DNA of 64,000 nt from Bartonella bilalgolemi. GTDB lineage: Bacteria; Pseudomonadota; Alphaproteobacteria; Rhizobiales; Rhizobiaceae. The position numbers were made by a program, and so were the translations under genes. The stretch covers positions 1-64,000 of the forward strand of contig NZ_JAMCOF010000001.1 of the NCBI RefSeq assembly GCF_023500045.1, given 5' to 3'. Below, in pieces: positions 19,483 to 29,065 of this stretch. How positions within the stretch are numbered: position 1 is the stretch's first letter; every line of letters starts with the position of its first letter. Under the pieces are notes generated by a model. It was not told where the DNA came from. It worked only from the letters and a program-made list of their open reading frames with translations, and ran no database searches.

Positions 19483-20019
19483 ATTCGTCGACCATTTAAA
19501 ATAACCCCTACTCCCAAAGATGGGTTGCGTTCAAATCACGATATTCGGGTACCTCATGTCCAATTAATTAATGATGAAGGACAACATCAGGGGATTGTTA
19601 CGACACAAGAAGCGCTCTCTATGGCGGCAGATGTTGGACTTGATTTAGTTGAGATTGTGCCAAATGCAGAGCCACCTGTATGTAAAATTATTGATTTAGG
19701 CAAACTAAAATATCAAAATCAAAAAAAAGCAGCTGAAACGCGTAAAAAACAAAAAACTATCGAAATTAAAGAAATTAAAATGCGCCCTAATGTTGATATT
19801 CATGATTATGAGGTCAAGCTAAAAGCGATCCGTCGTTTTATTGACAATGGCGACAAAGTGAAAATTACTTTGCGTTTTCGTGGTCGTGAAATGGCGCACC
19901 AAGACCTTGGAATAAAGCTTCTTCAGCGAGTTAAAGAAAATACAAGCGAAATTGCCAAAATCGAATCTGAACCAAAGTTTGAAGGTCGTCAAATTATGAT
20001 GGTAATAGCGCCTAAATAA
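19483..20019 (+). CDS. infC: Translation initiation factor IF-3, ATT start codon
   Basis: IF-3 keeps 30S subunits free and checks start-codon pairing. The conserved N-terminus [13 protein letters not shown] is encoded upstream of the first conventional start and begins at ATT (19483), with AAGGAG at 19469-19474 placed eight bases before it. This gives a protein of 178 residues, the usual size. The body contains the conserved [12 protein letters not shown], the linker helix rich in K/R ([20 protein letters not shown] region) and the C-terminal domain with [10 protein letters not shown]. An AUU start is the classic self-regulating start of infC, because IF-3 discriminates against its own start codon. 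rpmI and rplT do not follow; an ABC exporter gene does. Confidence 0.95.
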   Translation: MRRPFKITPTPKDGLRSNHDIRVPHVQLINDEGQHQGIVTTQEALSMAADVGLDLVEIVPNAEPPVCKIIDLGKLKYQNQKKAAETRKKQKTIEIKEIKMRPNVDIHDYEVKLKAIRRFIDNGDKVKITLRFRGREMAHQDLGIKLLQRVKENTSEIAKIESEPKFEGRQIMMVIAPK

Positions 20020-20216
20020 TTTTAATGACAATTTCAACCTTATAAAGCTTATTGAAAATGTATAAATGCAGTTTTTCATATTGCAGAGGTCTCATGTTAT
20101 ACTTTTTAATAAGAAATTAATGATTAATCCGTAGAAAAAAGTTATTTATCAGAAGCTCTCAAACTCTCCTATAAAGGATGATTTGATATTGCATAAAAAA
20201 GTGATAGAAGTGCTGC

Positions 20217-21983
20217 ATGGCCAAAACACAAATATCCTCTTCTGATAAACATCTCATCATTCGGCTGTTAAAAGAAAATTTTCATAAACATATATGCTGG
20301 TATAGTGTCGCCATTGTTTCAATGATCATTATTTCCTTTACCACTGTCATCAGTGCATGGATTATGCGTGATGTTGTCAATCATATTATTGATGGACAAA
20401 ATTTTAATATGGTTGTTTTTATTTCCAGTGTTATTGCTTTTATTTTCATTCTTAAGGGGATTGCAACTTTTACTCAAACTTATTTTCTAAGTAAAGCAGG
20501 CAATAGTATTGTTGCTGAACAACAACGGAAAATTTATACACGCCTCATCAAACAAGGCGTCTCTTTTTATCAAAATAATACTTCATCTGATCTTCTTGTC
20601 CGTGTAACTCACAGTGCAACAGCAGCGCGCAATATTATTGATATTATTATCACAACATTTGTGCGTGATTTACTTTCTGTTATTGGTCTTTTGTTTGTTA
20701 TGTTTATTCAAAATTTCACATTAATTGCCATTACCTTAATAGTGGGTCCATTAGCATTTTTAGGAATTCGAATAGCCTTAAAGCATGTTCGTAACCTTAT
20801 GGAAAAAGAACTTCTTTCACTCGGAGAAATTATCAAAATCGTACAAGAAACAACGATTGGTATTCATGTCATAAAAGCTTTTTCACTCGAAAAATTGATG
20901 CAAAAACGCATGAATAAAGCTATTTATGATGTTGAACAACAAGCAAACAGTATCGCAATGCTTGAAGCTGCTACAAATCCAATTATGGAAACACTTGCTG
21001 GCATTGTGATTGCAGGTGTTATTTGTTTTTCCGGCTACCTTGCAAATCAGCGTACAGGCGTTCAAGGTGAATTAATGTCCTTTATTGTTGCTTTACTTTT
21101 AGCCTATGAACCAGCCAAAAGATTGGCAAATGTGCGTGTTAAAATTGAATCTGGTCTAGTTAGCATCCGTACAATGTTCGAAATACTCGATCATCCTATT
21201 ACAGTTATGGAACATAAAGAAGCTAAGGATCTTAATAAAATACAAAATTCTATACGCTTTGAACATGTTTCTTTTGCTTATACTGATAATCATATGGCGC
21301 TAAACGATATTAATCTAGAAATTGAAGCAGGCAAAATGACAGCATTAGTGGGACCATCAGGTTCAGGAAAATCAACCTTTATTAACCTTCTTATGCGCCT
21401 TTATGATCCCACTCAAGGGCGTATATTGATTAATGATCAAGATATTCGCTACATCACATTTCGTTCCCTTAGAAACCTCATGGCCTACGTAGGACAAGAT
21501 ACTTTTCTATTTCAAGGAAGCGTTAAATATAATATCGGACTTGGAAAAGAAGGAGCAAGTGATAACGATATTATTAAAGCAGCAAAAGCAGCCAATGCTC
21601 ATAACTTTATTATGGATTTACCCGATGGGTATGATACACAGGTTGGAGATAATGGTAATAATCTGTCAGGTGGACAAAAACAACGTATTGCCATCGCCCG
21701 CGCCATGCTTCATGATAGTGAAATCTTGCTTCTTGATGAAGCAACAAGTGCGTTAGATTCACAAACTGAAGTACAAATCAATGAAGCTCTTGATCACCTT
21801 ACACAAGGGCGTACAACTATTGTTATTGCTCATCGTCTTTCAACGATTGCACGTGCTCATAAAATTATTGTGATACAAAATGGGCGTCTCATTGAACAAG
21901 GAACCCAACAAGAATTACTAGCCAAAAAAGAAGGCGTTTATAAAACACTTCATCACATCCAATTTAAAGAACAAAACTTTTAA
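20217..21983 (+). CDS. ABC exporter, MsbA-like (fused permease and ATPase)
   Basis: The 588-residue half-transporter has an N-terminal six-helix membrane domain (about residues 25-310) and a C-terminal nucleotide-binding domain. Walker A GPSGSGKST is near 380-388, followed by a Q-loop (YVGQDT), signature LSGGQKQRIAIARAM near 483-497, Walker B ILLLDEATSALD and H-loop IAHRLST. The architecture and length fit MsbA/lipid-flippase-type exporters of Rhizobiales, which move lipid A or other amphiphiles from the inner to the outer leaflet of the inner membrane. Substrate is inferred only from family. It is convergent with tamB. Confidence 0.88.
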   Translation: MAKTQISSSDKHLIIRLLKENFHKHICWYSVAIVSMIIISFTTVISAWIMRDVVNHIIDGQNFNMVVFISSVIAFIFILKGIATFTQTYFLSKAGNSIVAEQQRKIYTRLIKQGVSFYQNNTSSDLLVRVTHSATAARNIIDIIITTFVRDLLSVIGLLFVMFIQNFTLIAITLIVGPLAFLGIRIALKHVRNLMEKELLSLGEIIKIVQETTIGIHVIKAFSLEKLMQKRMNKAIYDVEQQANSIAMLEAATNPIMETLAGIVIAGVICFSGYLANQRTGVQGELMSFIVALLLAYEPAKRLANVRVKIESGLVSIRTMFEILDHPITVMEHKEAKDLNKIQNSIRFEHVSFAYTDNHMALNDINLEIEAGKMTALVGPSGSGKSTFINLLMRLYDPTQGRILINDQDIRYITFRSLRNLMAYVGQDTFLFQGSVKYNIGLGKEGASDNDIIKAAKAANAHNFIMDLPDGYDTQVGDNGNNLSGGQKQRIAIARAMLHDSEILLLDEATSALDSQTEVQINEALDHLTQGRTTIVIAHRLSTIARAHKIIVIQNGRLIEQGTQQELLAKKEGVYKTLHHIQFKEQNF

Positions 21984-22001
21984 ATAATAAACTTTATTAT
22001 T
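21983..22001. terminator. AT-only palindrome between convergent genes
   Basis: AATAATAAA at 21983-21991 and TTTATTATT at 21993-22001 form a perfect 9-bp inverted repeat around one base, directly after the ABC exporter stop and before the tamB stop on the other strand. It could serve as a weak bidirectional terminator; the stem contains no G or C. Confidence 0.35.
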
Positions 22002-22016
22002 ATCACTAATTTTAAG

Positions 22017-25000
22017 TTAATAATCTTTTTCATAAAACAAGCCAAAACTCGTATTTTCTTCACTGCCTATAGCCCCTTTAGCTTTAAGATGGCGTGAAAT
22101 ATCCAAATTAATTGTTCCTTTCGTTGTTCCATTGGATCCTGCTTCAAAACCCAGGTAAATATTATCATGGATATAGCGTCCAACACGTAAACCTGTGTTG
22201 CCTTTTTTGTCGACAACAACATCAAGATCATCGAGACCAATACGAGTGCGTAAAGTATTTAATAAAGATGTATTAGAAGCACCAGCAAACTCAGCTGCCG
22301 CTGCTGTAAGCTGAACAATTTGAAATGGTGATAATTCGTTAAGGGAGCGATTGAAAATCAAACGTGCTAATACCTCATCCTGTGGCAAAACAGGTTGTGA
22401 AGAAAACTGAATATCAAGATTATCAATTGTCCCTCTTACTATCACATTAACACGAATATCGCCATTATTATTATTGGTAATAAAATAAACAGTAGGATTA
22501 AGATTACCGTTAAAGCTTGCCTGTCCTTTTTCGAAATTGAGACGTTGTGAAAGAATATCAAACCTTCCGCGAATCATTTGTAATTCACCAACCGGACGCA
22601 TACCCTGCAAAGGACCTTTTAAATTAATACTTCCTCCTAATTCAGCATCTACTCCTCGACCACGTACAAAAAATTTGTTGTGTGCATTAATTTTTACATT
22701 CAACCGCACAACAGAAGAAGACTCTTCAGAAACATTTTGATTATGATCAAAAGTTTTAACATTAGCTCGTTCAAGTGTTTTTTGAATCGGTACGATTAAA
22801 TTCTTATGTTTAAGATCTAAAAATGCTGAATTTTTAAAATTATCAGGGATAAGAAATTCTGCTTTTTCAACTGTGATATCACCACCAATAACAAGATCAC
22901 GCAAAAAATAACCAGTTACTGTCATTTCGCCTGTTAATGTTGCAAAAACCATAGATCCATCATTATAATGGGCATGATCGAGATAAATAACTAAATTGGT
23001 CTGTAAATCATTAGAAATGCGACCTGAAGCAGAAAGAGACCCTCCATAAGATGAAGAAGCATAAGCATTCTCTAAAATTATATGATCACCATTCAATTTG
23101 CCTGCAAACCTTATATTATTCAATTCTAAATTTGTTTGTGTATCTAAAAAATAACCATTAGATACAGAAAAGTGTCCTTCTAATTGCGGCTGAGATAATG
23201 CACCACTGATGGTGCTATCTATTTTTACTATTCCCGCTACATGTGCACCACGTTCAGCTACAAATTGATTCATAAAATCAAGAGGCATCATGCCTTTAAC
23301 ACGCAATTCAATTTTCGAATTATTCAAAGAAATTTGTCCATTAACAGAAAGATCTAAATTGGCACCCGATGCTATTATATGCTCAATATGAAATGTCGAT
23401 TTTTTATAAAAACCACGGATATTCATATTAATTGGCTCTTGTCCTTTATGAGTCATGACTGTCAAATTTTGACTAGAGAGATCAAAATGGGTAGACAAAT
23501 TCTTCCAATCTCCACCAATATCAACCTCACCAATTACTTCTCCTCCAAGAAGCTGTCCCTTGATAAAACCATTGATCAAATGTGAAGGAAAATTTTTTAA
23601 ATTAACATGTAAATCAAAACTACTCTTATCTAGAGGGACTTTTCCTTGTGCTTGTGCTTGCAATCCATCTCCACTTAGCTCAGCATATAAAAGAAGATCC
23701 TGATTGACCGTTTTACCCTTAGCAGAAAAAGCAAAAGGTTTTACTTTCTGTTCTTGAAAAGAAGCAATCGTCAACTCTTGACCCCTTATATCATAGATTA
23801 TCTCAGGCTTTGTCAAACTCCCATGAACCATAATATCTCCTGTTAAAGTCCCGGCAGCATCAAGATCTGGTTTCCAAAGATTTGCTAATGTAGCAGGAAC
23901 AGCATTCATTGTAAGATGCAAATTAAGAGTATCTTGAATATTGCCTGAAAGCGCGATCTCACCTCCATTGATAGAAATTCCTAACTTACTCATCGTTATT
24001 CCATTTTTATCGAAGAGGATGGTCACTGGTTTAAGTAACGCTGCGTGCAAACTGGCTTGTTTCAAATCTATAGTTTCAAGCTGCACTTTTTGTTTCACAT
24101 CTGCAAATAACCCTTCTGTTATAACGCGTCCAGAAAGCTTTGCATCCGTATCATTATGCAGCACTGCCTGAACATTAAAAACCGTTTGTCCATTGTTATT
24201 CACAGCTTGAGCATTCAAATGATTTACCATCATGAATGGTGTTCGAATATGTTCTGCATTAACAGAACCTTTAAATTGTATCGCGCCAAAAGGATTGAAT
24301 ATATCAGCTTGTATAGCCAATTTTTTTATTTCATTTTTTGCAAGTATAAAACGGTTAACATCAGCTTTTAAATTTGCTATTTGTTGGTTATTTCTTTCAT
24401 CAAAGATAAAATCTCCTTTCACTTTCCCACTCCCTTTTTGCAAAAATAATGCAGAAAGAGTTGAAATATCGTCCGCATCAATATGCAAGTTTCCTTTCAA
24501 AAAACGTTCAAACGTTTGAGCAATATCACCGGTTATACGCGCATCACCTCCTTTAATATTTATACTCTGAAGTTTCCAGATATGGTCGGTATTGTTAAAA
24601 GCCGCGGAGAGCTGTAATGGTTTCTCAGCAAAAGTCCCCTTTCCTTCTATAAAGCCCGTTAAATAGGAGTTAACTGGTGATGTATTATCCATAAGTACAT
24701 TAACATTGAATATTGTATTTTGAAGCTTTTTCCCAACCAAAAAGGCTTCAACAATTTCAGCCTTTGTACTGATTGTTATAAGACTATTATGTCCTCTAGC
24801 TGCACCTTTAATTGTAGCAGAGCCATTCATTCTTGAATCTAACAGAGTAAGATTAGATATTTGAGCAGAAAAATCCATTTCAGCACTTTCTCTGCCAAAA
24901 TAGCCATCAGCTTTTATATTGGCAAACTGGCTTTTTAAATGGAAATTGTTTACAATTAAACCTATTGCATTCCACGCAATATCACCTGAAAGAAAAAGTT

Positions 25001-26669
25001 CTCCCTTTAATAAATGATCAATTGCTCCCCTTCCTATTGCAGCATTGTCAGTTATGCCTAAAAATTTAAGATCAAAAGTACCTTTAATTAAATTAAAATT
25101 TACTTTTGCTTTAATATCCGCACCACCAGAAAATGACTGCCCATTCAACAAACCCAAAGGTGCTAATGTCCGCGCTTTTACACCAAGATCGCCTTTAAAA
25201 ATGAAACGATCCATTTGTCCTTTTAACAAAATAGAAAAATCCTGAGCTTTAATACTAAAATTATGGATTGACATTGGTTTTCCAGAAAGAATATCCGTAT
25301 CAATATGTATATAAACTGGTTGATTTAGATCTTCTGCAAAACCATCCTTAATCCTTGTAATTCCCTGAAGAGTACCATTAATCTGAATACCTACATGACG
25401 AGAAACTAAATTATCAAGATTTTTACTCACACCCCCCATATCAAAAACGGCATCACGAATATGAACATTGTCATTGCTCAAATGATGTATGGCAAGCCGC
25501 CCTTTCCAAGTTTGTTGTCCTTTACGGCCATAATCAACTGTTAAAGCAAGATTATCTACGCGTGTTCGTGTCTCTAACTGTGGTAAGGGAGTTGATGATT
25601 TTTCTTTATCAAAAGCTATTTTGCCATCAATAAAAAGACGTCGTAAAAATCCATCATGCGCTATTTCAGCATTAGCTACAACATCAATTGCATCTCCTTG
25701 AATGGTCATATGATTAAGCTGCATTGCACCTTCGTTTGTCATCGTTGCTTTTGCTTTTAAAGCAACATTAGATTCGAAGAATCTACGATATTTAGATTGA
25801 GCAGGCATTAAAAGACCGATTGTTCCCCCTAAATTCGTTACAAGACTATAACCTTCTGAAACTCCTGCAAGAACAAAATTTCCCTCTACAATAGGTTGCT
25901 GATTAGCTTTTAAATTAATCATAATAACCAAATCATCAAAAGTTCCATTACCTTTAATTGAGAGGTTTAATGCAGGACGTTTTTCAAGATCAAGAATATT
26001 AGCCATAATACCATTTTGCGGTTCGTCAGCAATAATATCAATTGTAGCTGTACGATCGTCCTTGGATATTTTTGTCAAGATAGAAAAATAACCTAATTCA
26101 TCTAAACGTTGAAACTCTATATTAGTATCCAGCTCATCATTATTTAAGGTTAAATGCCCTTTTAATGATACATCAGAAGTAAAGCCAAAAATGTCCTTTT
26201 CAAAGGTCAGACACTCAACCATCAATGTATTAACAAAAATTGCCATAGGCAATTTGGGTATGGAAAACTGATCGGCTTCAAAAAAAGAAATTGAGGACGA
26301 GTTCTGTGGTTTACGTAAAAATATAATTTTTTCTGCTGAAAGTTGATTAATTTCAACATGTCCTCGCAATAAAGCTAAACGATTCCAATCAACCTTAGCG
26401 TTGTTAATTTTAAGCCAAATACCTTTGTTATCACTTATAGTAATTGTATCAATAGAGGCCTGTGAAGATAATACTCCCTGGATATTATGCAAACGAATTT
26501 GTCGATTAGGTGCTGAAATTTTACGTTCAATAAAAGAGATAAGCCATGAACGATCATTTCTTATTTCTTCTCCAGTGAATGAATTTCCTCTCTGAACAAA
26601 TAAAAAAAAGCTTATCATTAAAAGAGAAAATCCAAATAAAAAAAACCTCAAATACCACATTTTTTTCAT
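22017..26669 (-). CDS. tamB: Translocation and assembly module subunit TamB
   Basis: TamB is a very large (1550 residues) inner-membrane-anchored periplasmic protein. With TamA it assists outer-membrane protein insertion, and as an AsmA/bridge-like protein it is implicated in phospholipid transport. An N-terminal membrane anchor lies at about residues 5-25. The long middle part is made of repeating beta-strand segments. The C-terminal TamB (DUF490) domain has EVLARLIFNRSLNELSPFQIVQ and ends in a typical terminal phenylalanine/tyrosine-rich strand (SFGLFYEKDY). Its ATG shares one base with the tamA stop (TAATG), so the pair is translationally coupled. No break was seen despite the length. Confidence 0.93.
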   Translation of the reverse strand: MKKMWYLRFFLFGFSLLMISFFLFVQRGNSFTGEEIRNDRSWLISFIERKISAPNRQIRLHNIQGVLSSQASIDTITISDNKGIWLKINNAKVDWNRLALLRGHVEINQLSAEKIIFLRKPQNSSSISFFEADQFSIPKLPMAIFVNTLMVECLTFEKDIFGFTSDVSLKGHLTLNNDELDTNIEFQRLDELGYFSILTKISKDDRTATIDIIADEPQNGIMANILDLEKRPALNLSIKGNGTFDDLVIMINLKANQQPIVEGNFVLAGVSEGYSLVTNLGGTIGLLMPAQSKYRRFFESNVALKAKATMTNEGAMQLNHMTIQGDAIDVVANAEIAHDGFLRRLFIDGKIAFDKEKSSTPLPQLETRTRVDNLALTVDYGRKGQQTWKGRLAIHHLSNDNVHIRDAVFDMGGVSKNLDNLVSRHVGIQINGTLQGITRIKDGFAEDLNQPVYIHIDTDILSGKPMSIHNFSIKAQDFSILLKGQMDRFIFKGDLGVKARTLAPLGLLNGQSFSGGADIKAKVNFNLIKGTFDLKFLGITDNAAIGRGAIDHLLKGELFLSGDIAWNAIGLIVNNFHLKSQFANIKADGYFGRESAEMDFSAQISNLTLLDSRMNGSATIKGAARGHNSLITISTKAEIVEAFLVGKKLQNTIFNVNVLMDNTSPVNSYLTGFIEGKGTFAEKPLQLSAAFNNTDHIWKLQSINIKGGDARITGDIAQTFERFLKGNLHIDADDISTLSALFLQKGSGKVKGDFIFDERNNQQIANLKADVNRFILAKNEIKKLAIQADIFNPFGAIQFKGSVNAEHIRTPFMMVNHLNAQAVNNNGQTVFNVQAVLHNDTDAKLSGRVITEGLFADVKQKVQLETIDLKQASLHAALLKPVTILFDKNGITMSKLGISINGGEIALSGNIQDTLNLHLTMNAVPATLANLWKPDLDAAGTLTGDIMVHGSLTKPEIIYDIRGQELTIASFQEQKVKPFAFSAKGKTVNQDLLLYAELSGDGLQAQAQGKVPLDKSSFDLHVNLKNFPSHLINGFIKGQLLGGEVIGEVDIGGDWKNLSTHFDLSSQNLTVMTHKGQEPINMNIRGFYKKSTFHIEHIIASGANLDLSVNGQISLNNSKIELRVKGMMPLDFMNQFVAERGAHVAGIVKIDSTISGALSQPQLEGHFSVSNGYFLDTQTNLELNNIRFAGKLNGDHIILENAYASSSYGGSLSASGRISNDLQTNLVIYLDHAHYNDGSMVFATLTGEMTVTGYFLRDLVIGGDITVEKAEFLIPDNFKNSAFLDLKHKNLIVPIQKTLERANVKTFDHNQNVSEESSSVVRLNVKINAHNKFFVRGRGVDAELGGSINLKGPLQGMRPVGELQMIRGRFDILSQRLNFEKGQASFNGNLNPTVYFITNNNNGDIRVNVIVRGTIDNLDIQFSSQPVLPQDEVLARLIFNRSLNELSPFQIVQLTAAAAEFAGASNTSLLNTLRTRIGLDDLDVVVDKKGNTGLRVGRYIHDNIYLGFEAGSNGTTKGTINLDISRHLKAKGAIGSEENTSFGLFYEKDY

Positions 26670-28654
26670 TAGAACGCTTGTCCCATACCCACATAAAAAC
26701 CAACACGGGGATCACCTTTCTCTCGCTTAAAAGGAAAAGCTACATCAAACCGAAAAGGGCCAAAACCAGTCATATAACGACCTCCAATACCCACTCCCCA
26801 TTTCATTTGTCGTGAAAAATTAAAATGCGTTTTTTCCCCTACAAAACCACCATCAATAAAACTCACAAATCCTATTTTATTATTAAAGAAAAAGCGTAAT
26901 TCAGCTGACCCTTCAACAATAGAACGCCCACCAACAATAGTATCATTTTCTGTTTTTATGCCAATATTGCGATAAGCATAACCTCTAACAGATCCACCGC
27001 CACCAGCAAAAAAAAGTGTATCTGAAGGCAATTCAGCTATATTACCTCCGATAATTGTACCAAACTTTACTCGTGTTGAAAAAATAAAATGATCTTTTAC
27101 ATCAAATGCCCAATAAGACCGACCTTCTATTGTCATTTTTGTCACAAAATTATCAAAACGCATTTCATAAAGCGGTTCAAGAACTGCTTCACTATATAGG
27201 CCTTTTGTTGCATTAACTGTACTATTACGGCCATCATAAATCATACCACTCAATAATCCAATTGTGGTGAAATGACGGTTCCCAAAATAATCATCACGTG
27301 AATAACCATTAAAAGTAGCTAAAGCAACTCGCCCTGATAACTTATCATTAAAGATATGCGTAATTCCTAACTGCGCTTTGAGAGCTGTGGTAGTATAATT
27401 ATCTAAAACATCTTGTTCTCCTTTCAGTTCTGCTGAAAAATCCGTATCAGGAGTAATGATGCCAGGCTTAATGAATGTTGCCCCCAAAAGATAATCAAAA
27501 TTTTTCGGATGATAAGATTCTTCTTTTCTACTACCAATATCACTTATTTTAGTCTCAATTTTAAGGTGTTCTGCCTGCCCAAAAAGGTTATTGTGCATCC
27601 AATAGACTTCAAGCCCTGCGCCATCTAATGTCGAATAGCTACCACCAATGCCAAAACGTCGTGGTTTACGTTCTTCTAAAATAAGTGTCAGTGGTAAATG
27701 ACCATCGAAACTAATTGTTTCAGCCTCACGCAAAGTCACTGCACGAAAAACATCAAGTCGTGCAAGCCGTTTATTTGCTTTGATCAACGCATCAGGATTA
27801 TATTGTTGATCTAGTTTTAATCCTGTCATCCATGCAATATAAGCTGAATCCATACGTGGCTGTTCACTCACATTACGCACATTTAAAGGGCCGTAATAAG
27901 CCTTTTTTCCAGGATTAACTGTAATCTGCGCATCAACAAAGCGCGCTGCATGATCAGCAACCATATCACGATTCACAATATTTGCCTTAGCATAACCGTG
28001 TTGGCGCCACCTTTCTATTAACCACCGTTCTGCTTTAAGAACAGTCTCAGATTTTGCAACAGCACCAACCTTATAACCTAAATTTTCCACTGAAAGAATT
28101 TCACCTATTTTATAATTTTCAAGAGAAAAATCTTTATTGAAATTCGCAACATTAAAAACATATTGTGGACCAGCATCAATTGTAATGACAATACTCGACT
28201 GGGCAGGTAATTGAGCCAAAGGGCTTAAGTCAGAAACTTCTAAACCATTAATCTTAATACTAATGATACCACCATAACGTCCATCAGCATAGAGAGCTGC
28301 AAGTATTGTCCGATAATTTGAACGGGCTTTAGCTAACAAACCAGATGAATTTGCTACTGCTTTACCTTGATCAGAAACAAGAGAAGACGCGGCTTTAGCT
28401 ATTTTAATCCCTTCTGATGGAGCCCCCGGTGGAGCAACCACCTCAATTGTATAAGATTTTTCTGCGTTATTTATTCCATATGGAAAAAAAGCTGATTTTT
28501 TTTTTCCAAATAAATGAAAACCAAAAAGCTCAAATGCCACAACTGACCGTGTAAAAGTAAAAATTAGGCATAAAGCTACCACTACACTGTATGCGGTTAT
28601 TAACTTCAGCGAAATTTTTGTCCGACATATTACCAAATCAGGTACTCTTAACAA
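26669..28654 (-). CDS. tamA: Translocation and assembly module subunit TamA (Omp85 family)
   Basis: This 661-residue outer-membrane protein has a signal/anchor sequence near residues 15-40, POTRA-like domains (about 65-350; for instance SIKINGLEVSDLS and IVITIDAGPQYVF), and a C-terminal 16-strand beta-barrel. The Omp85 hallmark VRGY sits in AGGGGSVRGYAYRN near 568-581. The last residues GMGQAF end in the aromatic residue expected by the BAM complex. The gene forms an operon with tamB. It is somewhat longer than E. coli TamA, as usual for alphaproteobacteria. Confidence 0.93.
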   Translation of the reverse strand: MLRVPDLVICRTKISLKLITAYSVVVALCLIFTFTRSVVAFELFGFHLFGKKKSAFFPYGINNAEKSYTIEVVAPPGAPSEGIKIAKAASSLVSDQGKAVANSSGLLAKARSNYRTILAALYADGRYGGIISIKINGLEVSDLSPLAQLPAQSSIVITIDAGPQYVFNVANFNKDFSLENYKIGEILSVENLGYKVGAVAKSETVLKAERWLIERWRQHGYAKANIVNRDMVADHAARFVDAQITVNPGKKAYYGPLNVRNVSEQPRMDSAYIAWMTGLKLDQQYNPDALIKANKRLARLDVFRAVTLREAETISFDGHLPLTLILEERKPRRFGIGGSYSTLDGAGLEVYWMHNNLFGQAEHLKIETKISDIGSRKEESYHPKNFDYLLGATFIKPGIITPDTDFSAELKGEQDVLDNYTTTALKAQLGITHIFNDKLSGRVALATFNGYSRDDYFGNRHFTTIGLLSGMIYDGRNSTVNATKGLYSEAVLEPLYEMRFDNFVTKMTIEGRSYWAFDVKDHFIFSTRVKFGTIIGGNIAELPSDTLFFAGGGGSVRGYAYRNIGIKTENDTIVGGRSIVEGSAELRFFFNNKIGFVSFIDGGFVGEKTHFNFSRQMKWGVGIGGRYMTGFGPFRFDVAFPFKREKGDPRVGFYVGMGQAF

Positions 28655-29065
28655 ACATTTTGATGTTTTTTCTTATAAATAAACTTAACTAAATAATTAC
28701 AAACATTGTTTTTTATTTAAGTTCTTCACCCTTTTAATTACATTAAATAATACACTTTTCTTACATATGTTATTTCATATTTCTTTTTCGTTTTTTCTTC
28801 GTATTCACAAGATTTTGAAGAACTGTGAAACAAAGCTTTGTGTAGTGTTATATTTTTATGTTTTTAATACATTCATTTAATTGATTTTAAATACTTTATT
28901 GAAGCATATATTATTATAGTTAAATTTATACAAATGGTCCTCCATTACAGTGCTATCAAATCTTTCTATATAACTTCATCAAAAAGCGTGTAGAAGCACT
29001 TCTTGATTTTTATACATAGATATGATTGTGTCTTTCAAATAAAAGAAGGCGGGGGAAATAAAATA
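28655..29065. other. Divergent intergenic region tamA / yifB
   Basis: About 410 AT-rich bases between divergent genes. It contains a perfect 12-base palindrome ACAAAGCTTTGT at 28830-28841. No gene or remnant was recognised. Promoters for both operons are expected here. Confidence 0.45.

Noticed and set aside
29003..29065. Upstream in-frame extension of the yifB/comM gene
   Set aside because: The conserved N-terminus begins at 29066 right after a strong GGCGGGGGA site.
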